The notes under the pieces: generated by a model
Seen by the model: only the letters and a program-made list of their open reading frames with translations
What the model was told of the DNA's origin: nothing
Database searches by the model: none
Translations under genes and position numbers: made by a program
Part shown: positions 24,117-33,000 of the stretch, piece after piece
Layout: the number at the start of each line of letters is the position of its first letter
Numbering within the stretch: position 1 is the stretch's first letter
NCBI GenBank assembly: GCA_050733695.1
Contig: JBOHTO010000081.1
Location: 1-51,619 of the forward strand
DNA from: JBOHTO01 sp050733695
Lineage (GTDB): Bacteria > Gemmatimonadota > Gemmatimonadetes > Gemmatimonadales > Gemmatimonadaceae
DNA: 51,619 nt
Direction of reading: 5' to 3'

Positions 24117-25886
24117 ATGTTCCTTCGCCTCCCGATATCCGCGACACGTGCGACTACCGGCGCGCCTGGCCGCAGCATGCTGCTGCCTGCCCTCGCCCTC
24201 TGCATCCCCCTCACCCTGGCTGCGTGCGCGGCGCGACCTGCCACCCAGGCGCCTCCGCCCCAGGCCGCGCCCCAGGCCGCGCCCCAGGCCGCGCCCCGTG
24301 CGGAGCCGCGAGCGGCCGACACTCCCGCTGCAACATCGCAATACGACGTGGTCATTCGGAACGGCCGCGTGCTGGACGGTGCAGGCAATCCCTGGATAGC
24401 GGCCGATGTCGCCATCCTTGACGGCCGTTTCGCGAGAATCGGCCACGTGACAGGACGCGGTCGCACGGAGATCGACGCTACCGGCCTGTACGTCTCGCCG
24501 GGCTGGATCGACATGATGGACCAGTCCGGATCCGTTCTCCCCCGCAACGGCCTTGCGGAGAACAAGCTGCGGATGGGCGTGACCACGGCGATAGGTGGCG
24601 AGGGAGGCACGCCCGTGCCGGCGAGTCGCCTGCCTGCGTATTTCGACACGCTCGAGCAGCGCGGTATTTCCATCAACTTCGGCTCCTATTTCAGCGAGAC
24701 ACAGGCACGTGGCCAGGTGCTCGGAGATGACAGCCGCGCCCCGGATGCGGGCGAGCTCGGTCGCATGCAGGCGATCCTGGATTCGGCGATGCGTGCGGGC
24801 GCGATGGGTATGACCACCGCTCTCATATACCCGCCGAGCAGCTACGCGACGACCGATGAGCTGGTGGAGATGGCAAGGGTTGCTGCTCGACACGGCGGCA
24901 TCTACGCGAGCCATATCCGGGACGAGGGGAGGGGCGTCGTGGGCGCGGTGCGCGAAGCCATCGAAATTGGCGAACGCGCGGGCCTCCCGGTGGAGATCTT
25001 CCATCTCAAGGTCGCGTATCGGCCAGGGTGGGGAGTGCTCATGGATTCCGTGCGCGGGGTGGTCGATGCTGCGCGCGCGCGCGGTGTGGACGTCGCTGCC
25101 GACATGTACGTGTACACCGCGGGCGGCACGGGGCTCGAGGCGACAATCCCGAGCTGGGCCTTCGAAGGCGGCGAGGACTCACTCCTCGCTCGCCTTGCCA
25201 GACCGGAAACGCGAGAGCGTCTCAAGGACGAGATCCGAACCGGGTCGCCGGGCTGGTGGAACATCGTCGAAGCGGCTGGCGGCTGGAAGGGGATCGTGCT
25301 CGTCAATGCGAGAAACCCCGCGAACGAGAAGTACGAGAACCGAAGCATCGCCGAGGTCGCGCAGTCGCTGGGCAAGAGTCCGGCAGATGCCGCGTGGGAT
25401 CTCGTTGTCCAGGGCGAAGGGCGCGTGATGGCCATCTTCCACATGATGAGTGAACAGGACATCGAGACCGCGCTCGGCTTCCCCTGGACGAGCATAGGCA
25501 GCGATGCCGGAGCGGCGCTCGAATTCGGTGAGGTCGACGTGCTGGGCCTGCCGCATCCGCGCAGCTACGGCAATCACGTGCGTGTGATCGCGAAGTACGT
25601 GAAGGAAGAGGGCGTGCTCACACTGCCGGAGGCCGTGCGCAAGATGACGTCGTGGCCGGCGACGCGTATGCGACTCGCGCGGCGAGGGACGATCAAGGAG
25701 GGGAACTGGGCCGACGTCACGATCTTCGATCTCGCTGCGCTCGACGACCGCGCGACGTACGAGCATCCTACGCTGCCGCCCACGGGTATCGAATGGGTGC
25801 TGGTGAATGGCGAGGTCGTGCTCGAGCGGGGTAAGCACACAGGAGCGCGGCCGGGCAAGGTGCTGTACGGGCCGGGGCGGAGATGA
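24117..25886 (+). CDS. N-acyl-D-amino-acid deacylase-family lipoprotein
   Basis: 589 residues, lipobox LAAC (Cys37), then a Pro/Ala/Gln-rich linker (about 40-72) encoded by three exact 12-bp repeats, then one amidohydrolase module (about 76-580) of the D-aminoacylase family (COG3653). Later metal ligands are visible (SHIRDEG, FHLKVAY, SDAGAA), but the usual HxH pair at the start of the barrel is replaced by MMDQ (residues 133-136), and GEG replaces the metal-cysteine motif. In the Alcaligenes enzyme catalysis depends on the other metal site, so activity is still possible. The start is uncertain: neither ATG 24117 nor ATG 24177 has a clear Shine-Dalgarno, and 24117 gives a basic n-region. It is divergent from the GNAT-racemase operon and related to both halves of the double deacylase at 9912. 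Confidence 0.88.
   Translation: MFLRLPISATRATTGAPGRSMLLPALALCIPLTLAACAARPATQAPPPQAAPQAAPQAAPRAEPRAADTPAATSQYDVVIRNGRVLDGAGNPWIAADVAILDGRFARIGHVTGRGRTEIDATGLYVSPGWIDMMDQSGSVLPRNGLAENKLRMGVTTAIGGEGGTPVPASRLPAYFDTLEQRGISINFGSYFSETQARGQVLGDDSRAPDAGELGRMQAILDSAMRAGAMGMTTALIYPPSSYATTDELVEMARVAARHGGIYASHIRDEGRGVVGAVREAIEIGERAGLPVEIFHLKVAYRPGWGVLMDSVRGVVDAARARGVDVAADMYVYTAGGTGLEATIPSWAFEGGEDSLLARLARPETRERLKDEIRTGSPGWWNIVEAAGGWKGIVLVNARNPANEKYENRSIAEVAQSLGKSPADAAWDLVVQGEGRVMAIFHMMSEQDIETALGFPWTSIGSDAGAALEFGEVDVLGLPHPRSYGNHVRVIAKYVKEEGVLTLPEAVRKMTSWPATRMRLARRGTIKEGNWADVTIFDLAALDDRATYEHPTLPPTGIEWVLVNGEVVLERGKHTGARPGKVLYGPGRR
24261..24296. repeat. Three exact 12-bp tandem repeats in a lipoprotein linker
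   Basis: CAGGCCGCGCCC occurs three times head to tail (24261-24272, 24273-24284, 24285-24296) and encodes a QAAP repeat in the linker between the lipid anchor and the catalytic domain. Copy number could vary without breaking the frame and would change tether length. Confidence 0.9.
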
Positions 25887-25914
25887 ACGCGCTCGCTCGT
25901 TCGCGCTGGTCGCC

Positions 25915-26340
25915 CTACGACAGGGCCAGCGGAAAACCTTCCCGTTGCGCGGCTTCGGAGAGATGATCATGGAGCGACACGAACTGCAGCGTCGACGGCC
26001 GCTGACTGCTCGCGATCGAGGCCGACGCGAGCTGCAGTGCGTCGGCCGATCGCAGCGCGTGGGTTCGCAATAGCCGTTCAGCCAGCTCGCGCAGGAGCTC
26101 ACTCGGCTGGACCTCGGCCCACCTTGTGGACAGCGCGCGGAGTCGCGCGCCGGCCTTCCTCAGATCGCGGCCGACCAGGTTGCCTTCACGCTCCAGCCGG
26201 GCCAGCGCGGAAGCGGCCTCCACTCGCGTCCCCCACCACGTCAGGACGACGGGATCAGCAGCGTACAACTTGGATACGCTTTCCGTGGTGTCCTCGCGAA
26301 CCACCAGCGGCAGGAGGGCAGACGTGTCCCAGTACCTCAC
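25915..26340 (-). CDS. vapC: VapC-type PIN-domain toxin
   Basis: A 141-residue PIN-domain ribonuclease. Conserved acidic positions are visible: Asp5 (YWDTSALLPL), a Glu in VEAASAL, and an Asp in RSADALQLASA. The last strand FVSLHDHLSEAA keeps the final Asp. VapC toxins cleave tRNA or rRNA and are held inactive by the cognate antitoxin. ATG 26340 overlaps the antitoxin stop (26337) as ATGA, the usual order with the antitoxin first. The gene lies 28 bases from the end of the convergent deacylase. Confidence 0.9.
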   Translation of the reverse strand: MRYWDTSALLPLVVREDTTESVSKLYAADPVVLTWWGTRVEAASALARLEREGNLVGRDLRKAGARLRALSTRWAEVQPSELLRELAERLLRTHALRSADALQLASASIASSQRPSTLQFVSLHDHLSEAAQREGFPLALS

Positions 26341-26642
26341 CAGCCGGAACGCCGTTCAGAAACAAGCCGGGCAACGGCTCCAGCCCCATGTCGGGGTCTG
26401 GGCGGCGGCGATGCAAGGATGTCCCGTCCTGCTTCCGCCGGGTGGGCGGTGCCGACCGTCACGAGGCCCGCCCGCACGAGTGATTCGAGTGCCTCATCGG
26501 CCGGCGCCGTGGCCCCCGTCACCGGCGAAAGGATAGCGACCGGCACTCCGCGATCGGCGATGACGATCTGCTTGCCGCCGCGAACGAGAGCGAGCAGCCG
26601 GCTGAGATTGTTCTTGGCGTATGACACGGAGTAACCACTCAC
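26337..26642 (-). CDS. Antitoxin of the Phd/YefM type (VapB role)
   Basis: 101 residues. The N-terminal 50 residues (SYAKNNLSRLLALVRGG, then VIADRGVPVAILSPV) are a classic Phd/YefM-like DNA-binding and dimerisation fold. The rest is a disordered, Pro/Arg-rich tail of the kind that wraps the toxin. It is coupled to vapC by an ATGA overlap. The start is GTG 26642. A near-consensus promoter places transcription initiation almost at the GTG, so the mRNA is probably leaderless. Two ATAGCTAT palindromes overlap the -10 region and are the likely autorepression operators. Confidence 0.87.
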   Translation of the reverse strand: MSGYSVSYAKNNLSRLLALVRGGKQIVIADRGVPVAILSPVTGATAPADEALESLVRAGLVTVGTAHPAEAGRDILASPPPRPRHGAGAVARLVSERRSGW

Positions 26643-26659
26643 ATAGCTATAATAGCTAT
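26643..26659. promoter_or_regulatory. Tandem ATAGCTAT palindromes, vapBC operator
   Basis: Two perfect 8-bp palindromes, 26643-26650 and 26652-26659, are separated by one base and overlap the -10 box. This AT-rich patch stands out from its GC-rich surroundings. Antitoxin-toxin complexes of this family normally bind such paired sites. Confidence 0.75.
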
Positions 26660-26678
26660 TACATCATGGCCATGTCAA
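26649..26678 (-). promoter_or_regulatory. Near-consensus promoter for vapBC (TTGACA - 18 - TATTAT)
   Basis: On the minus strand TTGACA (26678-26673) is separated by 18 bases from TATTAT (26654-26649). The GTG start at 26642 lies only about seven bases after the -10 box, at the expected transcription start, and there is no room for a ribosome-binding site. Confidence 0.75.
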
Positions 26679-26760
26679 CGGATGGCGCCCGTCGCGTCGC
26701 GGGTGATGCGCGTTTATGCGGATGATCCGGGCTCGACGGAACTCGGGCCTGCGGTTTCTG

Positions 26761-26819
26761 TGGCTTCCTCCTTCCGGAGAGTTCCAGCTGTCGATTCATC
26801 GCCCTTCGGCGTGATCTCC
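26761..26819. pseudogene. Scrambled fragment of the M20 amidohydrolase gene with a 24-bp inversion
   Basis: Positions 26761-26795 match 5042-5077 of the M20 gene (one base deleted, two substitutions). The next 24 bases, 26796-26819, are an exact reverse complement of 5078-5101, the directly adjacent part of that gene. The two blocks are contiguous in the M20 gene, where they encode the LIALRRDL and HRQPELSWKEEATA region. Here one block has been flipped in place. The rest of 26680-26825 shows no gene. Confidence 0.75.
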
Positions 26820-26825
26820 TGCAGT

Positions 26826-27077
26826 CTACCCCGGTCGCGCGTCCGGCGCCTCGGCCTTCGCGATCAGCCTTGATTCGCGGATTCGCCTGCGCAGGGCGGC
26901 TGCGGCGCGAGCGGACTGCGACGCCTCGGCCAGCGTGTCGCTCAGCCGCTGCAGTTCGGCCGTCGTTTCGTCCCTCGCCGGCTCGGCGTGGCAGGCTGTC
27001 GCAATCTTCGTGTCGAGATCCTTTTCCACCTGCTTGAGCACGGGCTGCAGCGTTTCGGCCCGGTTGCGCTGACGCAT
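26826..27077 (-). CDS. Small coiled-coil protein of unknown function
   Basis: An 83-residue, charged, helix-rich protein without a signal peptide or cysteine-rich motif. It has heptad-like spacing through VLKQVEKDLDTKIATA, TTAELQRLSDTLAEA and ALRRRIRESRLIA. I do not recognise the family. ATG 27077 was preferred to ATG 27092 because GGAGGG stands about eight bases before it. A codon pattern consistent with coding and a clean Shine-Dalgarno support a real gene. It lies alone between vapBC and the M23 gene, next to degenerate repeats. Confidence 0.55.
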   Translation of the reverse strand: MRQRNRAETLQPVLKQVEKDLDTKIATACHAEPARDETTAELQRLSDTLAEASQSARAAAALRRRIRESRLIAKAEAPDARPG

Positions 27078-27163
27078 TTGAGCACCCTCCATGGGAAGCC
27101 GCCATTCCTCTGTCGTGCCTCTGGTCTGAATGCAATGGCTGTGCCCGCTCGGCTATACCGCCA

Positions 27164-27241
27164 ATCGGCCATCAGGGCCATCAGGCCATCGGCCATCCCT
27201 CCCATCCGCCATCAGGCCATCAGGGCATCGGCCATCCCGTC
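27164..27241. repeat. Degenerate GGCCATCAG / CGGCCATC repeats
   Basis: The 249-base gap between the small coiled-coil gene and the M23 gene holds many imperfect copies of GGCCATCAG and CGGCCATC in alternating order. No open frame with coding character is present. Simple-sequence expansion is the most likely explanation. Confidence 0.65.
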
Positions 27242-27331
27242 CGTCGGCCTTCCCGTCCCAAGCCCATCCCCGGAAAGACGCCCGATCGCGTGTCCTTCGT
27301 GCGAGAGCGTCCGCCCGGCCTCGCCGCGCTC

Positions 27332-27350
27332 CCGCGCTGATTCAGCGCGG
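27332..27350 (-). terminator. Hairpin over the M23 stop codon
   Basis: CCGCGCTG-ATT-CAGCGCGG forms a perfect 8-bp stem with a 3-base loop and spans the stop codon of the M23 gene (27342-27344). No T run follows on the minus strand, so it may act as a mRNA-stabilising or Rho-assisted end rather than a full intrinsic terminator. Confidence 0.45.
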
Positions 27351-28646
27351 AAAGCGGATGAGCGTGTTGCCCATGGGCTGCTCGCCGTGTCGCGTCACGG
27401 CCGGCTCACGCTCGCACGCCGAGACGAGGCTGGGACAGTGCCCCACAACATCGAACGAATGGTGGCTGTAGGGAATCCCCTCGCTGCCAAGTGGGGAGTT
27501 ACCGTCCGAGACGTGAAAGTGCAGGTGCGGCTCCGTGGAGTTGCCGCTGTTGCCCACAAGTCCCACCACCTGCCCGCGCCGCACGCGATCCCCAACCTGA
27601 ACACGCAGCGAGCCGGGCTGGAGATGCGCGTAGAATGCGTAGCGTTCGCCCTCGCCGCCGATGTCTATTATGACGTGATTGCCTCCGACGGTCTCGAGCG
27701 TGATCGGGACAGCCCGCGACGTGATGCCGGGCACGTTCTCGGGGATCCCGTCCTTCACGGCAACGACGATTCCGTCCGCGACGGCGAGTGCATCCTCGCC
27801 GTAGGCGTGGTAGCTGCTGTTCTCGAGCGAATCGCCAGTGAAGCGCCGGTCAGCATCGCCAACCTTCACGTAGTCGATGGCGAAGCGCTGGGCGATGGAT
27901 GGCTTGCCGCCGACGGGAATGAGCGCACGGCGATGTCCCGACGTACTGGAAGGACCATTGCCCGTGAGCCATACACCGCCCCGCAGGGGAGGACCGATCG
28001 GCTCGGCGGGCGGATGTACCGGCGTTTGTGCCCCTGCGAGATGTTTGGTCTCCGCGCTGTCGCCGGTACCTTCGTCGATCGTGACGCGGTGTCGTAGCGC
28101 GGTCAGTGGACGCGCGGCATCACGATCGACGGGCACCCACAGGTACACGACCGCTCGAGAGCCTGGGGCGATCCTTGTCCGTTCGGCCGCCGGCCCTCCG
28201 ATGCCGGGGCGCGCAACGTTGCGCCGGAGCGCGCTGTCGGCCACGGTCAACAGGACACGCTGTCCACCCACGTCTGTTCCGCCGGCGCTCCCCCTGCCCG
28301 CTCCCACACCGGTGCCGCGAGCAGCGCCACCGGCTGACCCGCTGGCTGCTGCCGAGCCGGTTCCTGCATACGATTCGCTCGCTCCGGCAACCACATCGAC
28401 CTGCGTCAGCGTCACGGTATCCGCAGAGAAGTTCGTGACGTGCAGCTCGTGTACGAGAAAGGATTCGCCGTTGCCGGTGGCGAGCGTCGGCGGCTTGGGC
28501 ACGCGCAGTTCGAGGAACGGCGGGAGTGAGGGCGACTGCGCCCATACCGCGCCAGCCGCAGCGCAGGCGAGCAGCAAGCCTGCACAACACGCTGCGCCGA
28601 TGCGGGCGAGCCGTCCAACGAAGGATTCGGGATTCTGGATTGCCAT
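27342..28646 (-). CDS. M23 family (LytM-type) peptidoglycan endopeptidase, exported
   Basis: 434 residues: signal peptide about 1-36 (ending VWA-Q), a variable Ser/Gly/Ala-rich N-terminal region (about 40-200), and a C-terminal M23 metallopeptidase domain (about 275-400). The zinc-ligand motif HLHFH is present in NSTEPHLHFHVSDG, as is the YAFYAHLQPGS strand. The first His-x(3)-Asp pair of classic LytM is less clear (YHAYGEDALAVADG). M23 enzymes cut peptide cross-links in peptidoglycan, often next to glycine or D-amino acids. ATG 28646 starts four bases after the SusD stop, so it belongs to the SusC-SusD operon running from 33082. Its presence in an import operon suggests that the imported substrate is cell-wall peptide; this is inference. 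Confidence 0.87.
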   Translation of the reverse strand: MAIQNPESFVGRLARIGAACCAGLLLACAAAGAVWAQSPSLPPFLELRVPKPPTLATGNGESFLVHELHVTNFSADTVTLTQVDVVAGASESYAGTGSAAASGSAGGAARGTGVGAGRGSAGGTDVGGQRVLLTVADSALRRNVARPGIGGPAAERTRIAPGSRAVVYLWVPVDRDAARPLTALRHRVTIDEGTGDSAETKHLAGAQTPVHPPAEPIGPPLRGGVWLTGNGPSSTSGHRRALIPVGGKPSIAQRFAIDYVKVGDADRRFTGDSLENSSYHAYGEDALAVADGIVVAVKDGIPENVPGITSRAVPITLETVGGNHVIIDIGGEGERYAFYAHLQPGSLRVQVGDRVRRGQVVGLVGNSGNSTEPHLHFHVSDGNSPLGSEGIPYSHHSFDVVGHCPSLVSACEREPAVTRHGEQPMGNTLIRFPR

Positions 28647-28650
28647 TCTG

Positions 28651-29970
28651 CTAGTCGGGAATGTTGGGATTGTTGAGCCGCTCCACGTCGGGCAGCGGGA
28701 AACAGAGCTGGCTGCCGAACTCCGAACCCTTCGGGAACGGCGTACCCGGCGGCGGCACGAGCGGCAGATCGTAGCGGATGATATCCGCGAGCCGGTGACC
28801 TTCGAGGAACAGCTCGCGCTTGCGCTCGTCGATGAGGAGCGCGAGCACGGACGCCGCATCGTTCGGACCCGTATAGGTCGGAAGACCGAGCTCGGTTCGC
28901 CGCGCATTTATGATCGCGATGGCTGCGTCCGGATCGCCGGCCTCGATCTCCGCCTCCGCAATTATGAGCTGTGCCTCCTCGTAGCGGCCTATGGGGATGG
29001 GAGAGCTGACGTCCGGATACTTCGTGGTCGCGAACACCGGCGTGGAGTTGTCATGCCCGATCTCACCCGTGTCGAATACATCTACCCGAGGGTCTGGTAC
29101 ACCCCCGACTTCCAGATCCCGGAACTCCGGCCCCACCGTCGAGCCAAACTCACGGAAGAACTGCGTGTTGACGCGATTCTCGCGCCGGAATGCTGCCGAT
29201 GAATAGGTTGCTTCGAACACGAAGCCCTGCGGCACAAGCGCCGCGTCGGCTCTCGCTCCGGCCAGATCGCCGAGGCCGCGCCTGGCCCGCGCCCTTCCCA
29301 GATGCGCAAGGGCCACTATGTCGCTAACGCCCGCTGCCGTGGCAGCCTCGATCGCGCGCGTGAAGCGTATTTCCGCCTCCGTCAACAACTGGTCGGTCGT
29401 CAGCTCCGGGCCGATATCGATCGCGCCGGTACACATCGTCTCACCCATGTATACAAGGCTGTAGCCCGCGTACACCGCGGCCACGGCTATGAGGGAATCG
29501 CGACTCGCAACCTGCTCGTCGGTCCACCCCTCCAGCAACCGGAGGATCGCATCCGCCTGGAAGCGCGCGACGGAGAGCGGCACATAGTAGCCCGGGTTCA
29601 GGATGCCGCCGTCGCAACTGGTCGTGGCGTACGGTCCTCCCCTCACCGGGTTGATGGAACGGCGGTCGTAGTCCCATCCGGACTCCGCGAACTGTGAATC
29701 GACGAACTCGTCGCTCACGCGTGCGGTCGCGACAACGTACTGGGCAAGCGCGCACTCGAAGTCGCCAACGGCGCTCCTGACGCGCAGGACGGCATACGCG
29801 GGATCGTCCAGCAGCTCGGCGGGCACGCGGCTGGGGGCCTCCTGTTCGAGGAGTTCACTGCACGCGAACAATCCCGGGACGCAGAGCAGAGCCGCCGCGA
29901 GCGTGGCTCGAATCCCGCGCGTACGCCCGGCGAAGACAGATCTCGATGAAGGATTACGCGGTGCACTCAT
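28651..29970 (-). CDS. SusD/RagB-family surface lipoprotein
   Basis: A 439-residue lipoprotein (lipobox LFAC, Cys37) with the helical TPR-rich SusD fold. The recognisable parts are the AVYAGYSLVYMGETMC helix region and the C-terminal region ALLIDERKRELFLEGHRLADIIRYDL, which is the family's strongest signature; it ends near SQLCFPLPDVERLNNPNIPD. SusD proteins sit on the outer-membrane surface, bind substrate and form a lid on their SusC partner. It follows its SusC (stop 30008) after 37 bases and precedes the M23 gene by four. The family is best known for glycan import, but close relatives such as RagB bind peptides, which fits this neighbourhood. Confidence 0.92.
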   Translation of the reverse strand: MSAPRNPSSRSVFAGRTRGIRATLAAALLCVPGLFACSELLEQEAPSRVPAELLDDPAYAVLRVRSAVGDFECALAQYVVATARVSDEFVDSQFAESGWDYDRRSINPVRGGPYATTSCDGGILNPGYYVPLSVARFQADAILRLLEGWTDEQVASRDSLIAVAAVYAGYSLVYMGETMCTGAIDIGPELTTDQLLTEAEIRFTRAIEAATAAGVSDIVALAHLGRARARRGLGDLAGARADAALVPQGFVFEATYSSAAFRRENRVNTQFFREFGSTVGPEFRDLEVGGVPDPRVDVFDTGEIGHDNSTPVFATTKYPDVSSPIPIGRYEEAQLIIAEAEIEAGDPDAAIAIINARRTELGLPTYTGPNDAASVLALLIDERKRELFLEGHRLADIIRYDLPLVPPPGTPFPKGSEFGSQLCFPLPDVERLNNPNIPD

Positions 29971-30007
29971 TATTGGGTCCTCTCGCAGGCCGGGGCCTGG
30001 GACGAAG

Positions 30008-33000
30008 TCAGAAGGTCAGGCTGAGCGATGTGATGATCTGAGCCAGCGTCGGTGTAACGGCCTGATCGAAGGACACTATGCTGTCGATGTTGCTTCTGCT
30101 TTCCGGATCGAGGCCGGGATAATCCGTCCATGTGTGGAGGTTGCGACCGGTGACCGTGAGCGTCGCCTCGCTCGCCCCCGCGCGGCTGGCCCAATGCTCG
30201 GGGAAGGAGTAGCTGGCGGAGACTTCGCGCAGTCGGGCGAAGCTGGCGTCGGGGACGAAGGCGTCCACGATCGCCAATCCACCTGCGTTCTGCACGTTGG
30301 CCACGTAGCGCGGGTCGAAGTTCTCGGGTCGAACGTTCGCCTCGCATGCGGAGAATATTCCGCAGCGGAGCAGACCATCGGTATCCAGCAGCTTGTGTCC
30401 GCGCTTGAAATCGATGAGGCCGTACAGACGCAGGCGCCCGAACAGGGTCAGCGTCGTGGTCACGGCTCCGGTGAGCTTCGGCGTCGAAGTCCCCAGGAAA
30501 ACACGGGGCGCCTCCGCGCATGGAAGAACCCGACCGTCGTTGTCCGGGCCGCCATCACACATGAGGTTGATCGCCACACCGCTGGCGTCCAGGTCGGCGT
30601 CCACCACCCGCTTCCCCCAGTAGCCACCTATCGGGTAGCCCTCGACGTGTCGCTGCGTGGGCAGGCCGAGCGATATGAAGGGAAGGCCGCCCAGGTCTTC
30701 AATGCGGTCGCGCGTGGTGCCGAGGTTGAGCCCCAGGTCCCAGGCGAGAGTGGAGCCACGAAGCACCTGCGCGTCCAGCAGCAACTCCAAGCCTCGATTG
30801 CTGGTCTCGCCGATGTTGACAAACTGGAAGCCGACGAAGCCACCCGAGGGCGGTACCCCTCGCAGCAGGATGGCATCCTTCGTTCGCTTGTTGAAGTACG
30901 TGAAGTCCACGCTGAGCCGATCGAACAGACTGGCCTCGAAGCCGAGCTCGAGTTCCTCTCCGCGCTCCGGTTTCAGCTCCGGGTTGCCGATGAACTGCGG
31001 GGTCACGGCGGGGAGATCGCCCGGTCCCGTGGTCGGGCGGAACGTACGCAGCGCGGAGAACGCTTCGGGTTGCTGCCCCGACGCTCCGAAGGCACCGCGC
31101 AACCTCAGCGTGTTGACCCAGCCGAGGTTCCAGAACGGCTCTTCCGACAGCACCCACGACGCGGCCAGCTTGGGGTACGTCGCCAGATCGAAGTCATTGC
31201 CGAAGGCGCTGTTGTTGTCGAAGCGAACGGCGCCCGTGATGAAGATGCGATCCTGCCACGCGAGCTGTTCCTGGACGAACGCGCCCAGCGTCGTGTTGGT
31301 GACGAAATCCTGGAAAGCGGTGTTTGTCGCGGCCGCGGCCACTGTCTCCAGGCCCGGGCCCGGGAACTCGAGCCCCAGCGCCGAGACGAGGTCTGTGCGC
31401 CGCCGGTAGAGCTGTCCGCCCACCGAGGTGCTGGATACCAGCCCGGACGAGATGGGGAGCTCCGCGGTCGCGCTGTAGTCTGCGGTCGTGTACGTGATCG
31501 AGCGGTTGTCGATGGCTATGAATCCTCTGGCATCGACCGCGGTGAAGAACTGAAGGAAATCGGGGTTGTCGACGAACTTCCCGAGTCCCTTGTTCTCCTC
31601 CTCGGTCTGATCCAGGCCCGCGATGAGGCGGTGCGACAGCCAGGAGAACGGGCGATGGTTGATGGTGAGGCTCCCTGTCATGCGTGCGATGTCCTGGGTG
31701 TTGACGTACACCTCCCTGAACACCTCCGGCGGTCCGAGGATGAACCCGCGGTACGGCGTGTCCTCCAGAAGCGGTGTGCCGTACAGCGTCGTGAAGAGGA
31801 TCGACCCGCCGTAATCGTTTCCGAGATTGGTGCGCCCGCTCACGACGTTCACGCTGCTGCTCACATCGAAGCTCTCATGCGGCGAGACGGTCACGTTCGC
31901 GTGTCCGGTGTAGCGGGACAGTTTGTTCGTGGGTTCGATGCCGCGATCCTTGTCCCATGTAGATGAGAGGTAGTATCGAAGCAACGGCGATCCACCGCTC
32001 AGGCCGAGCTGGTACGTCTGAAGGTGTCCGGTCTCGAAGAGAGGGGTTCCGCGAGCCGCTTCCTGCTGGGCGCCGTTCCACGAAAGAACCTCGCCGCCGG
32101 CTCCGATCGCATAGTTCGTCGGAATGCGGCCCTCCACATCCTGAAACCAGACCGACCCCTGCCGGACGAGCGCCCTGAGCTGGGGCCGTCCGGACACACC
32201 GCGTTTGGTGATGATCTGGACCACGCCATTGGCCGCTTCCGTTCCGTAGATCGTGGCCGCGGAGGGGCCCTTGAGGATCTCGATGCTCTCTATGTCCTCG
32301 GGGCTTATGTCGTTGAGTCGCGAGATGACCGACCCGCCCTGGACGCTGGGGCCGGTGGCGATGTCGTTCACCACGCGAATGCCGTCGATGTAGATCAGGG
32401 GCTGCTGGCTCAGCGACAGCGTCGAGCGGCCGCGGATATTGATGCTGGGCCCGGACCCGAGACGTCCTGTACCAGGGGTGACAATGACTCCCGGTGCGCG
32501 GCCATTGATGAGACTGCCGACGTCGGTAGTGCCCGAGATCTCCACCGCCTCATCGGCGTCGATGGTGGCGACGGAGTTGCCGAGCGAGCGCCTCGTGGCG
32601 CCGACAACGGTCCCGGTTACGACCACTTCATCGAGGACGATGTCTGCGCTTCCCAGTTCGAAATCGGCCGTCGTTTCCCGATTGTCAGCGACGTTCACGG
32701 ACCGGCTCTGCGCCTCGTAGCCGATCCTGCGGGCGACGACGGTGTGCGTCCCCGCGGGAACGCTGGTGATGCGGTACCGGCCGTCCTCACCGGTAGTCGT
32801 CCCCAGACCGGAGCCCTCGATGCGAACGACGGCGCCCTGGAGTCCGACGCCCTCGTCGGCATCGGTGACGCGCCCTGCGACGCTTCCGGCCAGGAGCACC
32901 GGGCCCGTCGGGCTCGCCATCTGCGTTTCTGCTGGGGCGCGGCCGGGCTCGTGCGAGGCAGCCGGTCCGGCCGCATCCTGAGAGTACGCAGCAGGCGCTG

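Noticed and set aside
26264..26281. GTACAACTTGGATACGC inside vapC, resembling the 1899 operator region
   Set aside because: It lies in coding sequence with no promoter context; likely chance similarity.
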